DNA of 64,000 nt from Rossellomorea vietnamensis (lineage in GTDB: Bacteria; Bacillota; Bacilli; Bacillales; Bacillaceae_B). Shown here one piece after another: positions 36,429 through 46,796 of the stretch. The notes under the pieces are model-generated. The model worked only from the letters and a program-made list of their open reading frames with translations. It did not search any database and was not told where the DNA came from. The first letter of the stretch is position 1. Each line of letters opens with the position of its first letter. The position numbers were made by a program, and so were the translations under genes. Location: assembly GCF_008180615.1 (NCBI RefSeq), contig NZ_VTEH01000003.1, positions 418-64,417 of the forward strand, read 5' to 3'.

Positions 36429-36601
36429 GCAGCAGGAAGAAACGCTTGGCTTCAGAGAGGCGAAGCGTTTCCCTGTTTATAAGAGAGCTTCTCAGGGCAG
36501 TTGATATTCTGCCCGCAATGAACAAGGGGTGCAGGAACAGATCTAGAAAAAAGGGGCCACTAAAGAAGGGCATAAGCTTTTCTACATTGGAGGTAACAAC
36601 A

Positions 36602-37708
36602 TTGGAAGCGAAAGAACATCGAATTCTGGTCATCAATCCTGGTTCTACTTCTACAAAGATTGGTGTATTTGATAATGAAATCTCGATTTTTGAAAAGACA
36701 TTAAGGCATGATGCTGAAAAAATTAATGAATTTGAAAGCATCATTGATCAATATCAGTTTAGAAAAGAAACAATTCTTGAAACTCTTGATGAAGAAGGCA
36801 TCAATATTTCAAAGCTTAGTGCCGTTTGCGGGCGCGGCGGACTATTGAAGCCGATCGAAGGCGGAACCTATTCGGTAAATGAAGAAATGCTGAAGGACTT
36901 GCGCGAAGGATATTCAGGCCAGCATGCGTCCAACCTGGGAGGCATTCTTGCCTACGAGATTGCCGAAGGTCTCAACATACCTTCTTACATCGTCGATCCG
37001 GTTGTGGTCGATGAACTTGCACCGATTGCAAGAATATCGGGTGTTTCCCTTATCGAGAGAAAAAGTATTTTTCATGCCCTCAACCAAAAAGCGGTTGCAA
37101 GAAGGGTTGCGAAAGATCTGGACAAGAAATATGAGGACCTTAACCTGATTATCACCCATATGGGCGGTGGTATTACCGTCGGAGTCCATAAGAACGGCAG
37201 GGTTATAGATGTGAATAACGGCCTTCATGGCGACGGTCCTTTCAGTCCTGAACGCGCGGGTACAGTTCCGGCCGGCGACCTGGTCGACCTATGCTTCTCC
37301 GGAAATTATTATCGTGATGAAATCATGAAAAAACTTGTGGGACAAGGCGGGCTGGTTGGATATCTTGGAACCAATGATGCTGTCAAAGTTGAGAAGATGG
37401 TGGAAAAAGGGGACAAGAAAGCAAAGCTTGTATACGATGCTATGTCTTACCAAATTGCAAAAGAAATCGGATCAGCAAGTGCGGTGCTTGAGGGCAAAGT
37501 AGATGCGATTGTCCTGACCGGCGGATTGGCTTACGGAAAAGGATTCGTGAAACAAATCAGTGAAAGAATCAATTGGATAGCGGATGTCATTGTTCATGCG
37601 GGAGAAAATGAGCTTCAGGCACTAGCCGAGGGAGCGCTTCGCGTGTTGAAGGGTGAAGAGCAGCAAAAAAACTATCCAGGGAATGTGAAAACAAAAGCGA
37701 CAGTGTAA
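36602..37708 (+). CDS. buk: Butyrate (branched-chain fatty acid) kinase
   Basis: This 368-residue acetokinase-family enzyme makes ATP from butyryl or branched acyl phosphates produced by Ptb. The start is TTG 36602 with GGAGGT at 7 nt, giving [23 protein letters not shown]. The longer upstream frame from 36446 has no domain. The phosphate-binding motif NPGSTSTK is near 13-20, with [13 protein letters not shown] near 184-196 and [13 protein letters not shown] near 302-314. Confidence 0.93.
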   Translation: MEAKEHRILVINPGSTSTKIGVFDNEISIFEKTLRHDAEKINEFESIIDQYQFRKETILETLDEEGINISKLSAVCGRGGLLKPIEGGTYSVNEEMLKDLREGYSGQHASNLGGILAYEIAEGLNIPSYIVDPVVVDELAPIARISGVSLIERKSIFHALNQKAVARRVAKDLDKKYEDLNLIITHMGGGITVGVHKNGRVIDVNNGLHGDGPFSPERAGTVPAGDLVDLCFSGNYYRDEIMKKLVGQGGLVGYLGTNDAVKVEKMVEKGDKKAKLVYDAMSYQIAKEIGSASAVLEGKVDAIVLTGGLAYGKGFVKQISERINWIADVIVHAGENELQALAEGALRVLKGEEQQKNYPGNVKTKATV

Positions 37709-37729
37709 TATACAGGAGGAGGAATACCA

Positions 37730-39151
37730 TTGGCTGAAGAGTATGATGTAGTCATCCTTGGGGGCGGGACAGGCGGTTATGTTGCTGCCATCCGGGCTTC
37801 ACAATTAGGTTTAAAAACAGCTATTGTCGAAAAAGGGAAATTAGGCGGAACTTGTCTGCATAAAGGCTGTATCCCTAGTAAAGCGCTTCTTCGCAGTGCC
37901 GAAGTGTATGCCACTGCCAAAGAGGCCGATACATTTGGAGTCATGATCAATGATGTAAAGCTTGACTTTGCACGTGTTCAGGAAAGAAAAGAAAAAATTG
38001 TTGAAGGCCTTCATAAAGGTGTGCAGCACTTAATGAAGCAAGGGAAGATTGACGTGTTTGAAGGAATGGGGAGAATTCTTGGGCCTTCCATTTTCTCGCC
38101 TATGCCAGGAACAGTCTCTGTTGAAATGAACAATGGAGAAGAGAACCCAATGCTGATCCCTAAGAATGTCATCGTTGCTACAGGGTCCCGCCCAAGAACG
38201 CTGCCAGGGCTTGATATTGATGGCGAATTTGTTCTTTCTTCTGATGAAGCGCTTGAACTTGAGAAACTTCCTGAGTCTATGATTATCGTGGGCGGCGGTG
38301 TTATCGGAATTGAATGGGCTTCCATGCTTTCTGACTTTGGAGTGGACATTACTGTTATCGAATACGCTGACAGAATTGTTCCGACAGAGGATCACGAAAT
38401 CTCCAAAGAAATGAAGCGCTTGATGAAGAAAAAAGGCGTCAAAATCATAACTGGTGCTAAGGTGCTTCCTGAAACCATTGAAAAAGACAGCGGTGTCAAA
38501 ATCAAAGCTGAAATCAAAGGAGAGCAAAAAGAATTCTCCGCAGATCAGCTGCTGGTTTCAGTAGGACGACAGGCAAACACAGAAGGAATCGGTCTTGAAA
38601 ATACTGATATCGTTGTAGAAAAAGGGTTCATCAAGGTCAACAAACATATGCAGACAAAAGAGTCTCATATCTATGCCATCGGTGATGTGATCGGCGGTCT
38701 TCAGCTGGCACACGTTGCCTCTCATGAAGGAATATCAGCTGTTGAGCATATGGCCAATGAAAATCCTGAGCCGATTGATTACAGCCTCGTATCAAAATGT
38801 ATCTACAGCAATCCGGAGATTGCGAGCGTAGGGCTGACTGAAAATGAAGCAAAAGAAGCAGGTCACAATTTGAAGGTCGGTAAGTTCTCTTTCCGTGCTA
38901 TTGGGAAAGCGCTTGTTTATGGTGAATCAGACGGTTTTGTCAAAATCATTGCTGACAAGGACACTAATGATATCCTTGGTGTTCATATGATAGGTCCTCA
39001 TGTAACAGATATGATTTCCGAAGCAGGGCTTGCCAAGGTGCTCGATGCGACTCCATGGGAAGTGGCGCACACGATCCACCCTCATCCATCGTTGAGTGAA
39101 GCAATTGGGGAAGCAGCATTGGCGGTTGACGGAAAAGCGATCCACTCTTAA
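37730..39151 (+). CDS. lpdV: Dihydrolipoyl dehydrogenase (E3) of the branched-chain complex
   Basis: This 473-residue FAD flavoprotein reoxidises dihydrolipoamide on E2 with NAD. The FAD motif VVILGGGTGGYVAAIRASQLG (about 8-28) is followed by the redox-active GGTCLHKGCIPSK (cysteines 6 apart). The NAD motif is IIVGGGVIGIEWASML (about 185-200), and the C-terminal dimer motif HTIHPHPSLSEA carries the catalytic histidine. TTG 37730 has AGGAGGAGG upstream. Confidence 0.95.
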   Translation: MAEEYDVVILGGGTGGYVAAIRASQLGLKTAIVEKGKLGGTCLHKGCIPSKALLRSAEVYATAKEADTFGVMINDVKLDFARVQERKEKIVEGLHKGVQHLMKQGKIDVFEGMGRILGPSIFSPMPGTVSVEMNNGEENPMLIPKNVIVATGSRPRTLPGLDIDGEFVLSSDEALELEKLPESMIIVGGGVIGIEWASMLSDFGVDITVIEYADRIVPTEDHEISKEMKRLMKKKGVKIITGAKVLPETIEKDSGVKIKAEIKGEQKEFSADQLLVSVGRQANTEGIGLENTDIVVEKGFIKVNKHMQTKESHIYAIGDVIGGLQLAHVASHEGISAVEHMANENPEPIDYSLVSKCIYSNPEIASVGLTENEAKEAGHNLKVGKFSFRAIGKALVYGESDGFVKIIADKDTNDILGVHMIGPHVTDMISEAGLAKVLDATPWEVAHTIHPHPSLSEAIGEAALAVDGKAIHS

Positions 39152-39255
39152 GTTTGCAGAATATTTTTCCCACATCCAATCCAGGATGTGAGCACATACA
39201 AGGAGAAGGAGAGCCAGCAGGTTCTCCCTCTATAAATGTTTGGGAGGTAAAATAA

Positions 39256-40254
39256 ATGGCTGAAAATCGTCATGAAGCTCTTGGTCTATCCAATGAGAAA
39301 GTATTAGAAATGTATGAAACTATGTTGATGGCTCGTCGTATCGATGAGCGGATGTGGTTATTGAACCGTTCGGGTAAAATTCCTTTCGTTATTTCCTGTC
39401 AAGGCCAGGAAGCAGCACAAATTGGTGCAGCTTTTGCATTGGATCCAGAAAAGGATTACGCACTGCCTTACTACCGTGATATGGGAGTGGTCCTTACTTT
39501 CGGAATGACGGCAACAGAACTTATGCTTTCTGGTTTTGCAAAAGCAGAAGACCCTAACTCAGGCGGCCGTCAGATGCCTGGTCACTTTGGACAAAAGAAA
39601 AATAATATCGTAACAGGTTCATCTCCGGTTACAACGCAAGTACCGCATGCTGTAGGTATCGCCCTTGCAGGGAAGATGGAGAAAAAGGATCTGGTTACAT
39701 TCGTTACTTTCGGCGAAGGTTCATCCAACCAAGGTGACTTCCATGAAGGCGCTAACTTTGCGGGGGTACATAAGCTTCCAGTTATCTTCATGTGTGAAAA
39801 TAATAAATATGCCATTTCTGTTCCTATCGAAAAGCAGCTGGCTTGTGAAAATGTTTCCGACCGTGCAATCGGCTACGGTATGCCAGGTGTGACAGTTGAC
39901 GGAAACGACCCTCTTGAAGTATACAAAGCGGTGAAGGAAGCAGCAGACCGCGGCCGCAGAGGCGAAGGCCCTACTTTAGTTGAAACAATCTCTTATCGTC
40001 TGACTCCTCACTCCTCAGATGATGATGATCGCAGCTACCGTTCTCCGGATGAAGTAGCTCAAGCGAAAACAAAAGATCCAATCATCACATTTGGTGCTTA
40101 CTTGAAAGAAACAGGCGTTATGAATGATGAGCTCGAAAAAGAAATCAATGACCGTGTTATGAAAATTGTCAATGAAGCAACGGATTATGCTGAAAATGCA
40201 CCATATCCAGAGCCTGAGAGCGCACTGAAACACGTGTACGCAGAAGAGAAGTAA
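39256..40254 (+). CDS. bkdAA: Branched-chain 2-oxo acid dehydrogenase E1 alpha
   Basis: This 332-residue thiamine diphosphate subunit decarboxylates branched 2-keto acids. RRIDERMWLL near the N-terminus and the TPP-binding motif FGEGSSNQGDFHEGANFAGVHKLPVIFMCENN (about 152-183) are intact. The phosphorylation-loop-like YRLTPHSSDDDDRSYR lies near 248-263. AGGT precedes ATG. bkdAB follows by 13 bp. Confidence 0.95.
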   Translation: MAENRHEALGLSNEKVLEMYETMLMARRIDERMWLLNRSGKIPFVISCQGQEAAQIGAAFALDPEKDYALPYYRDMGVVLTFGMTATELMLSGFAKAEDPNSGGRQMPGHFGQKKNNIVTGSSPVTTQVPHAVGIALAGKMEKKDLVTFVTFGEGSSNQGDFHEGANFAGVHKLPVIFMCENNKYAISVPIEKQLACENVSDRAIGYGMPGVTVDGNDPLEVYKAVKEAADRGRRGEGPTLVETISYRLTPHSSDDDDRSYRSPDEVAQAKTKDPIITFGAYLKETGVMNDELEKEINDRVMKIVNEATDYAENAPYPEPESALKHVYAEEK

Positions 40255-40267
40255 GGGGGAATAATTC

Positions 40268-41251
40268 ATGGCAGTAATTTCTTATATTGATGCAGTTACA
40301 ATGGCAATACGTGAAGAAATGGAAAGAGACGAAAAAGTATTTGTTCTTGGTGAAGACGTCGGTAAAAAAGGCGGAGTGTTCGGTGCAACAAGAGGTCTTT
40401 ATGATCAATTTGGCGAAGATCGTGTCCTGGATACACCGCTTGCTGAATCTGCTATCGCTGGTGTTGGAATCGGTGCGGCAATGTACGGTATGCGCCCAAT
40501 CGCAGAAATGCAGTTCGCTGACTTCATCATGCCTGCAGTGAATCAGATTATTTCTGAAGCATCACGCATCCGTTACCGTTCCAATAATGACTGGAGCTGT
40601 CCTATGGTTATCCGTGCCCCTTATGGCGGCGGTGTCCATGGAGCGCTTTATCACTCTCAGTCGGTTGAAGCAGTATTTGCTAACCAGCCTGGACTGAAAA
40701 TTGTCATGCCTTCTACACCTTATGATGTGAAAGGACTGCTAAAAGCAGCCATCCGTGATGAAGATCCTGTTATGTTCTTTGAACACAAGCGTGCTTACCG
40801 ATTGATCAAAGGTGAAGTTCCTGATGATGACTACGTTCTTCCAATTGGAAAAGCAGATGTTAAGCGTAAAGGTGAAGACTTGACTGTCATCACTTACGGA
40901 CTATGTGTCCATTTCGCTCAACAGGCTGCTGAAAGACTTGCTGAAGACGGCATCGAAGCAGAAATCCTTGACCTTAGAACCATCTATCCATTGGATAAAG
41001 AAGCAATCATCGAAGCAGCTTCCAAAACAGGTAAAGTACTTCTTCTTACAGAGGACAATAAAGAAGGAAGCATTATGGGTGAAGTGGCGGCCATCATCTC
41101 CGAGAACTGCCTGTTTGACCTTGATGCTCCTATCATGCGACTGGCGGGACCTGATGTTCCTGCAATGCCATATTCACCTACAATGGAGAAATACTTCATG
41201 GTGAATCCGGATAAAGTCGAAAAAGCAATGCGGGAATTAGCCGAATTTTAA
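40268..41251 (+). CDS. bkdAB: Branched-chain 2-oxo acid dehydrogenase E1 beta
   Basis: This 327-residue partner of E1 alpha forms the heterotetramer. The transketolase pyrimidine domain (about 1-175, FVLGEDVGKKGGVFGATRGL, DTPLAESAIAGVGIGAAMYG) is followed by the C-terminal domain (VITYGLCVHFAQQAAE, EILDLRTIYPLD). The length is standard. It sits between E1 alpha and E2 in the usual order. Confidence 0.95.
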   Translation: MAVISYIDAVTMAIREEMERDEKVFVLGEDVGKKGGVFGATRGLYDQFGEDRVLDTPLAESAIAGVGIGAAMYGMRPIAEMQFADFIMPAVNQIISEASRIRYRSNNDWSCPMVIRAPYGGGVHGALYHSQSVEAVFANQPGLKIVMPSTPYDVKGLLKAAIRDEDPVMFFEHKRAYRLIKGEVPDDDYVLPIGKADVKRKGEDLTVITYGLCVHFAQQAAERLAEDGIEAEILDLRTIYPLDKEAIIEAASKTGKVLLLTEDNKEGSIMGEVAAIISENCLFDLDAPIMRLAGPDVPAMPYSPTMEKYFMVNPDKVEKAMRELAEF

Positions 41252-41292
41252 TAATAGAGACTAAACAAAATGCAGTTAAGGAGGGTTCCTCT

Positions 41293-42621
41293 TTGGGTAT
41301 TGAAAAAATGAAAATGCCTCAGCTCGGGGAAAGTGTTACAGAAGGTACAATCAGCAAATGGCTTGTAAGTCCTGGAGATCAAGTTAACAAATATGACCCG
41401 ATTGCCGAAGTGAATACAGATAAAGTCAATGCGGAAGTACCATCTTCATTTACAGGAACAATCAAAGAATTGATCGCTGAAGAAGGAGACACTTTGGAAG
41501 TTGGCGAATTTATCTGTTCTATCGAAGTGGAGGGCGGCGGCTCAGCTGAAGAAGCTCCAGCCCAACAAGATCCAGTAAGTGATTCTGCTCCTCAGGAAGA
41601 AAAGACAGAAGCTAAGAAACCTGTAAAGAAAGCTGAAAAAGGCGAGGGTAAAGTCCGCTTTTCTCCAGCGGTCCTGAGATTGTCCCAGGAACATGATATT
41701 GACCTTGATCAAGTTGAAGGTTCTGGAAGAGAAGGAAGAATCACTCGTAAAGACCTTCAAAAGCTGATTGACTCAGGAAATATTCCTAAAGCCGGCGATG
41801 CCAAAGCATCTGCACCTGCGAAGGAAGAGCCTAAGCAAGCTCCTGTAGTGGAAGCACCGGCACCGGCTGCCGCAGCTCCTGCCAAAGCATCTGCAGCACC
41901 TAACGTACCGGTTATGCCTGGCGATATTGAAATTCCTGTAACAGGAATCAGAAAAGCGATTGCTTCCAACATGCTTCGCAGCAAACATGAAGCGCCACAT
42001 GCTTGGACGATGATGGAAATCGATGCTACAAACCTTGTGGATTACCGCAGCAAGATCAAAGGTGAATTCAAACAGCGTGAAGGCTACAACCTTACTTTCT
42101 TTGCTTTCTTTGTAAAAGCAGTAGCACAGGCTCTAAAAGAATTCCCAATGATCAACTCAATGTGGGCAGGGGACAAAATCATCCAGAAGAAAGACATCAA
42201 TATCTCAATCGCCGTGGCGACAGATGATGCTCTTTTCGTTCCAGTCATTAAGAATGCGGATGAAAAAACAATCAAAGGCATTGCCCGCGAAATCACTGAG
42301 CTTGCAGGGAAAGTCAGAAGCGGCAAGCTGAAATCAGAAGACATGCAAGGCGGAACATTCACAGTGAACAACACAGGTTCATTCGGGTCTGTTCAATCAA
42401 TGGGGATTATTAACTATCCTCAAGCTGCCATCCTGCAGGTTGAATCAATCGTTAAGCGCCCGGTTGTCATGGACAATGGCATGATCGCCGTAAGAGACAT
42501 GGTGAACCTATGTATGTCACTCGATCACCGTGTACTGGACGGATTGGTATGCGGACGCTTCTTGCAGCGCGTCAAAGAAATCATTGAAAACATTTCAAAA
42601 GAGAATACTTCAATCTATTAA
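41293..42621 (+). CDS. bkdB: Dihydrolipoamide acyltransferase (E2) of the branched-chain complex
   Basis: This 442-residue core subunit carries an N-terminal lipoyl domain with EVNTDKVNAEV (lipoylated Lys near 44). A Glu/Lys/Ala/Pro linker (about 80-115) precedes the peripheral-subunit-binding domain RFSPAVLRLSQEHDIDLDQVEGSGREGRITRKDL (about 119-152), then a second Ala/Pro linker. The catalytic domain ends with SLDHRVLDGLVCGRFL, which holds the active-site His and Asp. TTG 41293 has AAGGAGGG upstream. Confidence 0.95.
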   Translation: MGIEKMKMPQLGESVTEGTISKWLVSPGDQVNKYDPIAEVNTDKVNAEVPSSFTGTIKELIAEEGDTLEVGEFICSIEVEGGGSAEEAPAQQDPVSDSAPQEEKTEAKKPVKKAEKGEGKVRFSPAVLRLSQEHDIDLDQVEGSGREGRITRKDLQKLIDSGNIPKAGDAKASAPAKEEPKQAPVVEAPAPAAAAPAKASAAPNVPVMPGDIEIPVTGIRKAIASNMLRSKHEAPHAWTMMEIDATNLVDYRSKIKGEFKQREGYNLTFFAFFVKAVAQALKEFPMINSMWAGDKIIQKKDINISIAVATDDALFVPVIKNADEKTIKGIAREITELAGKVRSGKLKSEDMQGGTFTVNNTGSFGSVQSMGIINYPQAAILQVESIVKRPVVMDNGMIAVRDMVNLCMSLDHRVLDGLVCGRFLQRVKEIIENISKENTSIY

Positions 42622-42629
42622 TAGTAGTA

Positions 42630-42664
42630 AAAAACCGGTCTGCCCAGTGCAGATCGGTTTTTTA
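42630..42664 (+). terminator. Terminator of the bkd operon
   Basis: AAAACCGGTCTGC and GCAGATCGGTTTT pair around a 5-nt loop, then TTTAG. Confidence 0.9.
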
Positions 42665-42674
42665 GTAAGCTTTA

Positions 42675-42723
42675 TCCCTTTAAAGCGAGAAAAGGGACAG
42701 TCCCTCTAACACTTTAAAGCAGT
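42675..42723. repeat. Palindrome AGGGACAGTCCCT, copy 3, with CTTTAAAG flanks
   Basis: The palindrome at 42693-42705 is flanked by CCTTTAAAGCG (42678-42688) and CACTTTAAAGC. This is the same arrangement as around 6961. Confidence 0.6.
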
Positions 42724-42755
42724 TGAGCGCATTTATTAAAGTTTCACCGCTATCA

Positions 42756-42784
42756 TTGAAGTGGCCGTAGTTTTTTTATATACT
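42756..42784 (+). promoter_or_regulatory. Candidate sigma-A promoter for mutAB-meaB
   Basis: TTGAAG (42756-42761), a 17-bp spacer and TATACT (42779-42784) lie about 90 bp before mutA. No B12 riboswitch was recognised. Confidence 0.6.
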
Positions 42785-42874
42785 GAAATAGCATTAGTAT
42801 AAAAATTTTGAATAGTCTACAGGTTTTATGAAACCGATTACAAAAATCGGGAGGGGGAAGCGTTAAGCGAAAAT

Positions 42875-44650
42875 ATGGACATAAATAAGATGAAAACGGC
42901 CTCATTTGAACGAGTGGGTTTCCAAGAGTGGAAGGCGAAAGCCGAGGAATCTCTTAAGGGCAAGCCGATAGACCATATATATAAGGAAACATATGAAGGA
43001 TTTACCTTAAAGCCCTTGTACACAAAGGAAGATATTGATAAAAAACAATCAACAGAGCGTCATTCTTCAAAGAGGGACTGGAAGGTAGCGCAAAGAGTCA
43101 CAGCAGAAGATGAGGACAGTCTGCCGGATTTGCTTTCCACCGCTCTGACAAGAGGGCAGGACACAGTGTCTTTTACAGATTACCACGGAAGTCTCAGCAA
43201 GAATGTTATGGAGAAGATTTTCACTCTGGCAATCAAAGAAAAAGCGCCTTTATTTCACATTGCCTCTCTAGATTCAGAAGGCTTCAGCCTGCTTAAAGAA
43301 GAATATTCTCGCCTGACAGGTGTATTCGGAGCAGATCCTGTCACTGAAATGGTGGGGGAAAACTCTTCAGAAAAAATGAATACTTGGATAGAACACATTA
43401 CATATTTAAAGGAGAGCGCTCCCCAATTAAGAACCATTGTGGTGGATACATCCTCATTAAATGAAGCCGGAGCTAATGCCATTCAGGAAATGGCCTATGC
43501 GCTGGCTGCAGGAGTTACAGTATTAGAGAAACTGAAGAATGAGGGATGGTCTGCGGAACAAGCTGCAGGGAAGCTGATCTTTAATTTCTCCATAGGAAGC
43601 AGCTTCTTTACAGAGATAAGCAAGCTCCGCGCTTTCAGGACACTTTGGAAAAATGTTGCGGAAGCATACGAGCTAAGTGATACAGAGGCAGTCATCAGTG
43701 CAGAGACCTCTGTGTTCACAAAGTCAAAGCTGGATCCTTATGTGAATATGCTGCGTGCCGGAAATGAAACTTTTTCAGCGGTGCTTGGCGGAGCAGACTA
43801 TATTCACACAGCCCCTTTCGATCAAGTGTCAGGAACAACTTCACCTTTCTCAGAGAGAATCGCCCGCAATACTCAGCTTATTCTAAGCCAGGAATCCCAC
43901 CTGAACAAAGTGAGCGACCCCGCAGGTGGTTCATACTACATTGAATCACTGACAAACACTTTGGCAGAACAAGCGTGGAAGAAATTCCAGGTGCTTGATG
44001 GAAACGGCGGTTTGATAAAGGTGCTGAGAGATGGAACTCTACAAAACGAAATCAAGCTTGTGTTTGATAGAAGACAGAAGGACGTTGCCACAAGAAAACA
44101 AAACTTGATTGGAACAAATGTATTTTCCAATCTGGAGGAATCCTCTGCAGGAAATTTGTCTTCTGAGCAAAAGCAGCAGCTGCATGGAATGAAGCGCCAG
44201 CGCCTTTCTGCTGAATTTGAAAATCTTCGTCAAAGAGCTATTAGCTTGAAAGATAAACCTCTAGCCGGCTTGATCCTTCTCGGAAAGATTAAGCAGCATA
44301 AAGCCAGAGCCGACTTTGTAAGCGGGTTCCTCGCTGCGGGCGGCATCGGCGTGCTGCGAAGCAGGGACTGTCTAGGGGTACAAGATGCTGTATCATTTGT
44401 TGAAGAGTCGAAAGCGGACTATTTCGTGATTTGCGGAAGAGATGAAGACTATGAAGCTACGGCAAAAGAAATTCTGGCTTCTATTAAACGTGAGGGCCGG
44501 CAGATAGATTTAGCAGGAAGACTCAGTAAGGATGCAATGGAAGAATTACAGGAAGCCGGACTGGACAGCAGCATTTACCTGGGGCAGAACATGACAGAAA
44601 AATTAGATGAGCTTTTAAGAGGATGGGAGGGTACTTCATATGAAAAGTAA
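42875..44650 (+). CDS. mutA: Methylmalonyl-CoA mutase small (beta) subunit
   Basis: This 591-residue subunit is homologous to the catalytic subunit but structural. It keeps the TIM-barrel half ([22 protein letters not shown]-type core, [44 protein letters not shown] near 310-355). A degenerate C-terminal cobalamin-fold lacks the DxHxxG cobalt-ligand motif. It pairs with MutB. ATG 42875 is the only reasonable start; GGAGGGGG lies 17 nt upstream, further than usual. Its end overlaps mutB by 11 bp. Confidence 0.93.
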   Translation: MDINKMKTASFERVGFQEWKAKAEESLKGKPIDHIYKETYEGFTLKPLYTKEDIDKKQSTERHSSKRDWKVAQRVTAEDEDSLPDLLSTALTRGQDTVSFTDYHGSLSKNVMEKIFTLAIKEKAPLFHIASLDSEGFSLLKEEYSRLTGVFGADPVTEMVGENSSEKMNTWIEHITYLKESAPQLRTIVVDTSSLNEAGANAIQEMAYALAAGVTVLEKLKNEGWSAEQAAGKLIFNFSIGSSFFTEISKLRAFRTLWKNVAEAYELSDTEAVISAETSVFTKSKLDPYVNMLRAGNETFSAVLGGADYIHTAPFDQVSGTTSPFSERIARNTQLILSQESHLNKVSDPAGGSYYIESLTNTLAEQAWKKFQVLDGNGGLIKVLRDGTLQNEIKLVFDRRQKDVATRKQNLIGTNVFSNLEESSAGNLSSEQKQQLHGMKRQRLSAEFENLRQRAISLKDKPLAGLILLGKIKQHKARADFVSGFLAAGGIGVLRSRDCLGVQDAVSFVEESKADYFVICGRDEDYEATAKEILASIKREGRQIDLAGRLSKDAMEELQEAGLDSSIYLGQNMTEKLDELLRGWEGTSYEK

Positions 44651-46796
44651 ACCTGATTTTCAAAACATAAATATAAAGCAAGTAAATCATAGTGAAGGTC
44701 ACCAAATCCCAGCCTCTGTTTTTGAGACCAACGAGAAAATTCCAGTAAAGCCTTTTTACAATGAACAAGATACAAAAGATATCTCACATGGCGACGACCT
44801 CCCGGGAATTGCCCCCTTTACAAGGGGACCATACCCGACAATGTATGTAAACAGGCCATGGACTGTGAGACAGTATGCAGGTTTTTCAACGGCGGAAGAG
44901 AGTAATGCGTTTTACCGCCGTAATCTCGCAATGGGCCAAAAGGGATTATCGGTTGCCTTTGACCTAGCGACTCACCGTGGGTATGATTCAGACCATCCCC
45001 GTGTTGTCGGCGACGTTGGGAAGGCTGGTGTGGCTATAGATTCCATTCTGGATATGAAGGTTCTTTTTGATGGGATACCGCTTGATCAAATGTCCGTGTC
45101 AATGACAATGAATGGTGCCGTATTGCCGATACTCGCCTTTTATATCGTGACGGCTGAAGAGCAGGGAGTCTCACCAGAGAAATTATCAGGAACCATACAA
45201 AATGATATCTTAAAAGAGTATATGGTACGCAATACTTATATCTACCCGCCGGAAATGTCTATGAAAATCATAGCGGATATATTTGAATATACATCAAAAA
45301 ATATGCCGAAGTTCAACAGCATCAGTATTTCGGGTTATCATATGCAGGAAGCTGGAGCTCCGGCAGACATAGAACTTGCCTATACACTCGCAGACGGCCT
45401 GGAATATGTCAGGACAGGTCTCAAGGCAGGCATACCGATTGATAAATTTGCGCCAAGGCTATCTTTCTTCTGGGGAATCGGTATGAACTACTTCATGGAA
45501 GTGGCGAAAATGAGGGCTGCCAGAAGGATTTGGGCAAGCATGATAAAGACGTTTGGTCCACAAAACCCTAAGTCGATGGCGCTAAGGACACATTCTCAAA
45601 CATCTGGATGGAGCTTGACGGAACAAGATCCGTATAACAACGTCACCAGAACGTTGATTGAAGCGCATGCTGCGGCGATGGGGCATACACAGTCCCTTCA
45701 TACCAATGCCTTGGATGAGGCTATAGCCCTGCCGACCGATTTTTCAGCCCGGATTGCAAGAAATACACAATTATATCTGCAGGAAGAGACAGGGATAACG
45801 GATGTGATTGATCCGTGGGCGGGATCTTACTACGTTGAAAGCCTGACAAAGCAGCTGATGGATAAGGCATGGGAGCATATCGAGGAAATCGAAGAATTAG
45901 GCGGCATGACAAAAGCGATTGAAACCGGCTTGCCTAAAATGAGGATTGAAGAAGCTGCTGCTGAAAGGCAGGCGAAAATTGATTCAGGTAAAGAAGTCAT
46001 TATCGGTGTAAATAAATACCGCCTTGAAAAAGAAGATGATCTGGAAGTATTGGATATCGACAATACCGAAGTCCGCCGCAAGCAAATCGAAAGGCTGGAG
46101 AGATTAAGGTCGGAGCGTGATGACAATACAGTAAAAGCGGCGTTAGATGAACTGGCAAACGCAGCAAAAACAGGAAAGGGCAACCTTCTGGAATTTGCCG
46201 TTTCAGCTGCCAGGGAACGAGCTTCGCTTGGAGAGATATCGGATGCGATTGAAAATGCGTCGGGCCGCCATAAAGCCGTAATACGCTCAATCAGCGGTGT
46301 CTACAGTTCCAATTTTTCAAATGAAGAAGAAATCAACAAGGTGAAAAGAATGGCGGAAGAATTCAGCGAGGATGAAGGGCGCCGGCCTAGGATCATGATT
46401 GCCAAGATGGGGCAGGACGGCCATGACCGTGGTGCTAAAGTAATTGCCACCGCATTTGCCGACCTCGGATTTGATGTGGATATCGGACCTCTTTTCCAGA
46501 CGCCTGAAGAGACTGCACTGCAAGCCGTGGAAAATGATGTCCATGTCATAGGAGTCAGTTCCCTTGCAGCCGGACACAAAACGCTGCTTCCTGCTCTAAA
46601 AAAAGAGCTTGCTAATCTGGGCAGAGAAGATATCATTATCGTCATCGGCGGCGTCATTCCGCCTAAAGATTATAGTTTCTTAATGGAAAACGGGGCTGCA
46701 GCCATTTTTGGGCCGGGAACAGTCATACCGGTTGCTGCGCAAAAAGTGATAGAAGAAATCTACCGCAAACTCGGGTATGAGGAAGTGACAGAGTAG
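44640..46796 (+). CDS. mutB: Methylmalonyl-CoA mutase large (alpha) subunit
   Basis: This 718-residue adenosylcobalamin enzyme interconverts (R)-methylmalonyl-CoA and succinyl-CoA. The substrate-binding barrel has [36 protein letters not shown] (about 60-95), [16 protein letters not shown] and [12 protein letters not shown]. The C-terminal B12 domain has [15 protein letters not shown] (cobalt-ligand histidine near 593) and [14 protein letters not shown]. The length is standard. It overlaps mutA and is directly followed by meaB. Confidence 0.95.
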   Translation: MKSKPDFQNINIKQVNHSEGHQIPASVFETNEKIPVKPFYNEQDTKDISHGDDLPGIAPFTRGPYPTMYVNRPWTVRQYAGFSTAEESNAFYRRNLAMGQKGLSVAFDLATHRGYDSDHPRVVGDVGKAGVAIDSILDMKVLFDGIPLDQMSVSMTMNGAVLPILAFYIVTAEEQGVSPEKLSGTIQNDILKEYMVRNTYIYPPEMSMKIIADIFEYTSKNMPKFNSISISGYHMQEAGAPADIELAYTLADGLEYVRTGLKAGIPIDKFAPRLSFFWGIGMNYFMEVAKMRAARRIWASMIKTFGPQNPKSMALRTHSQTSGWSLTEQDPYNNVTRTLIEAHAAAMGHTQSLHTNALDEAIALPTDFSARIARNTQLYLQEETGITDVIDPWAGSYYVESLTKQLMDKAWEHIEEIEELGGMTKAIETGLPKMRIEEAAAERQAKIDSGKEVIIGVNKYRLEKEDDLEVLDIDNTEVRRKQIERLERLRSERDDNTVKAALDELANAAKTGKGNLLEFAVSAARERASLGEISDAIENASGRHKAVIRSISGVYSSNFSNEEEINKVKRMAEEFSEDEGRRPRIMIAKMGQDGHDRGAKVIATAFADLGFDVDIGPLFQTPEETALQAVENDVHVIGVSSLAAGHKTLLPALKKELANLGREDIIIVIGGVIPPKDYSFLMENGAAAIFGPGTVIPVAAQKVIEEIYRKLGYEEVTE

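Noticed and set aside
36446..36601. Longer buk start
   Set aside because: The added 52 residues are unlike butyrate kinase, and TTG 36602 has a well-spaced GGAGGT.
42665..42874. B12 riboswitch in front of mutAB
   Set aside because: Only about 210 bp is available and no cobalamin-riboswitch core was recognised; the interval holds a palindrome and a promoter.
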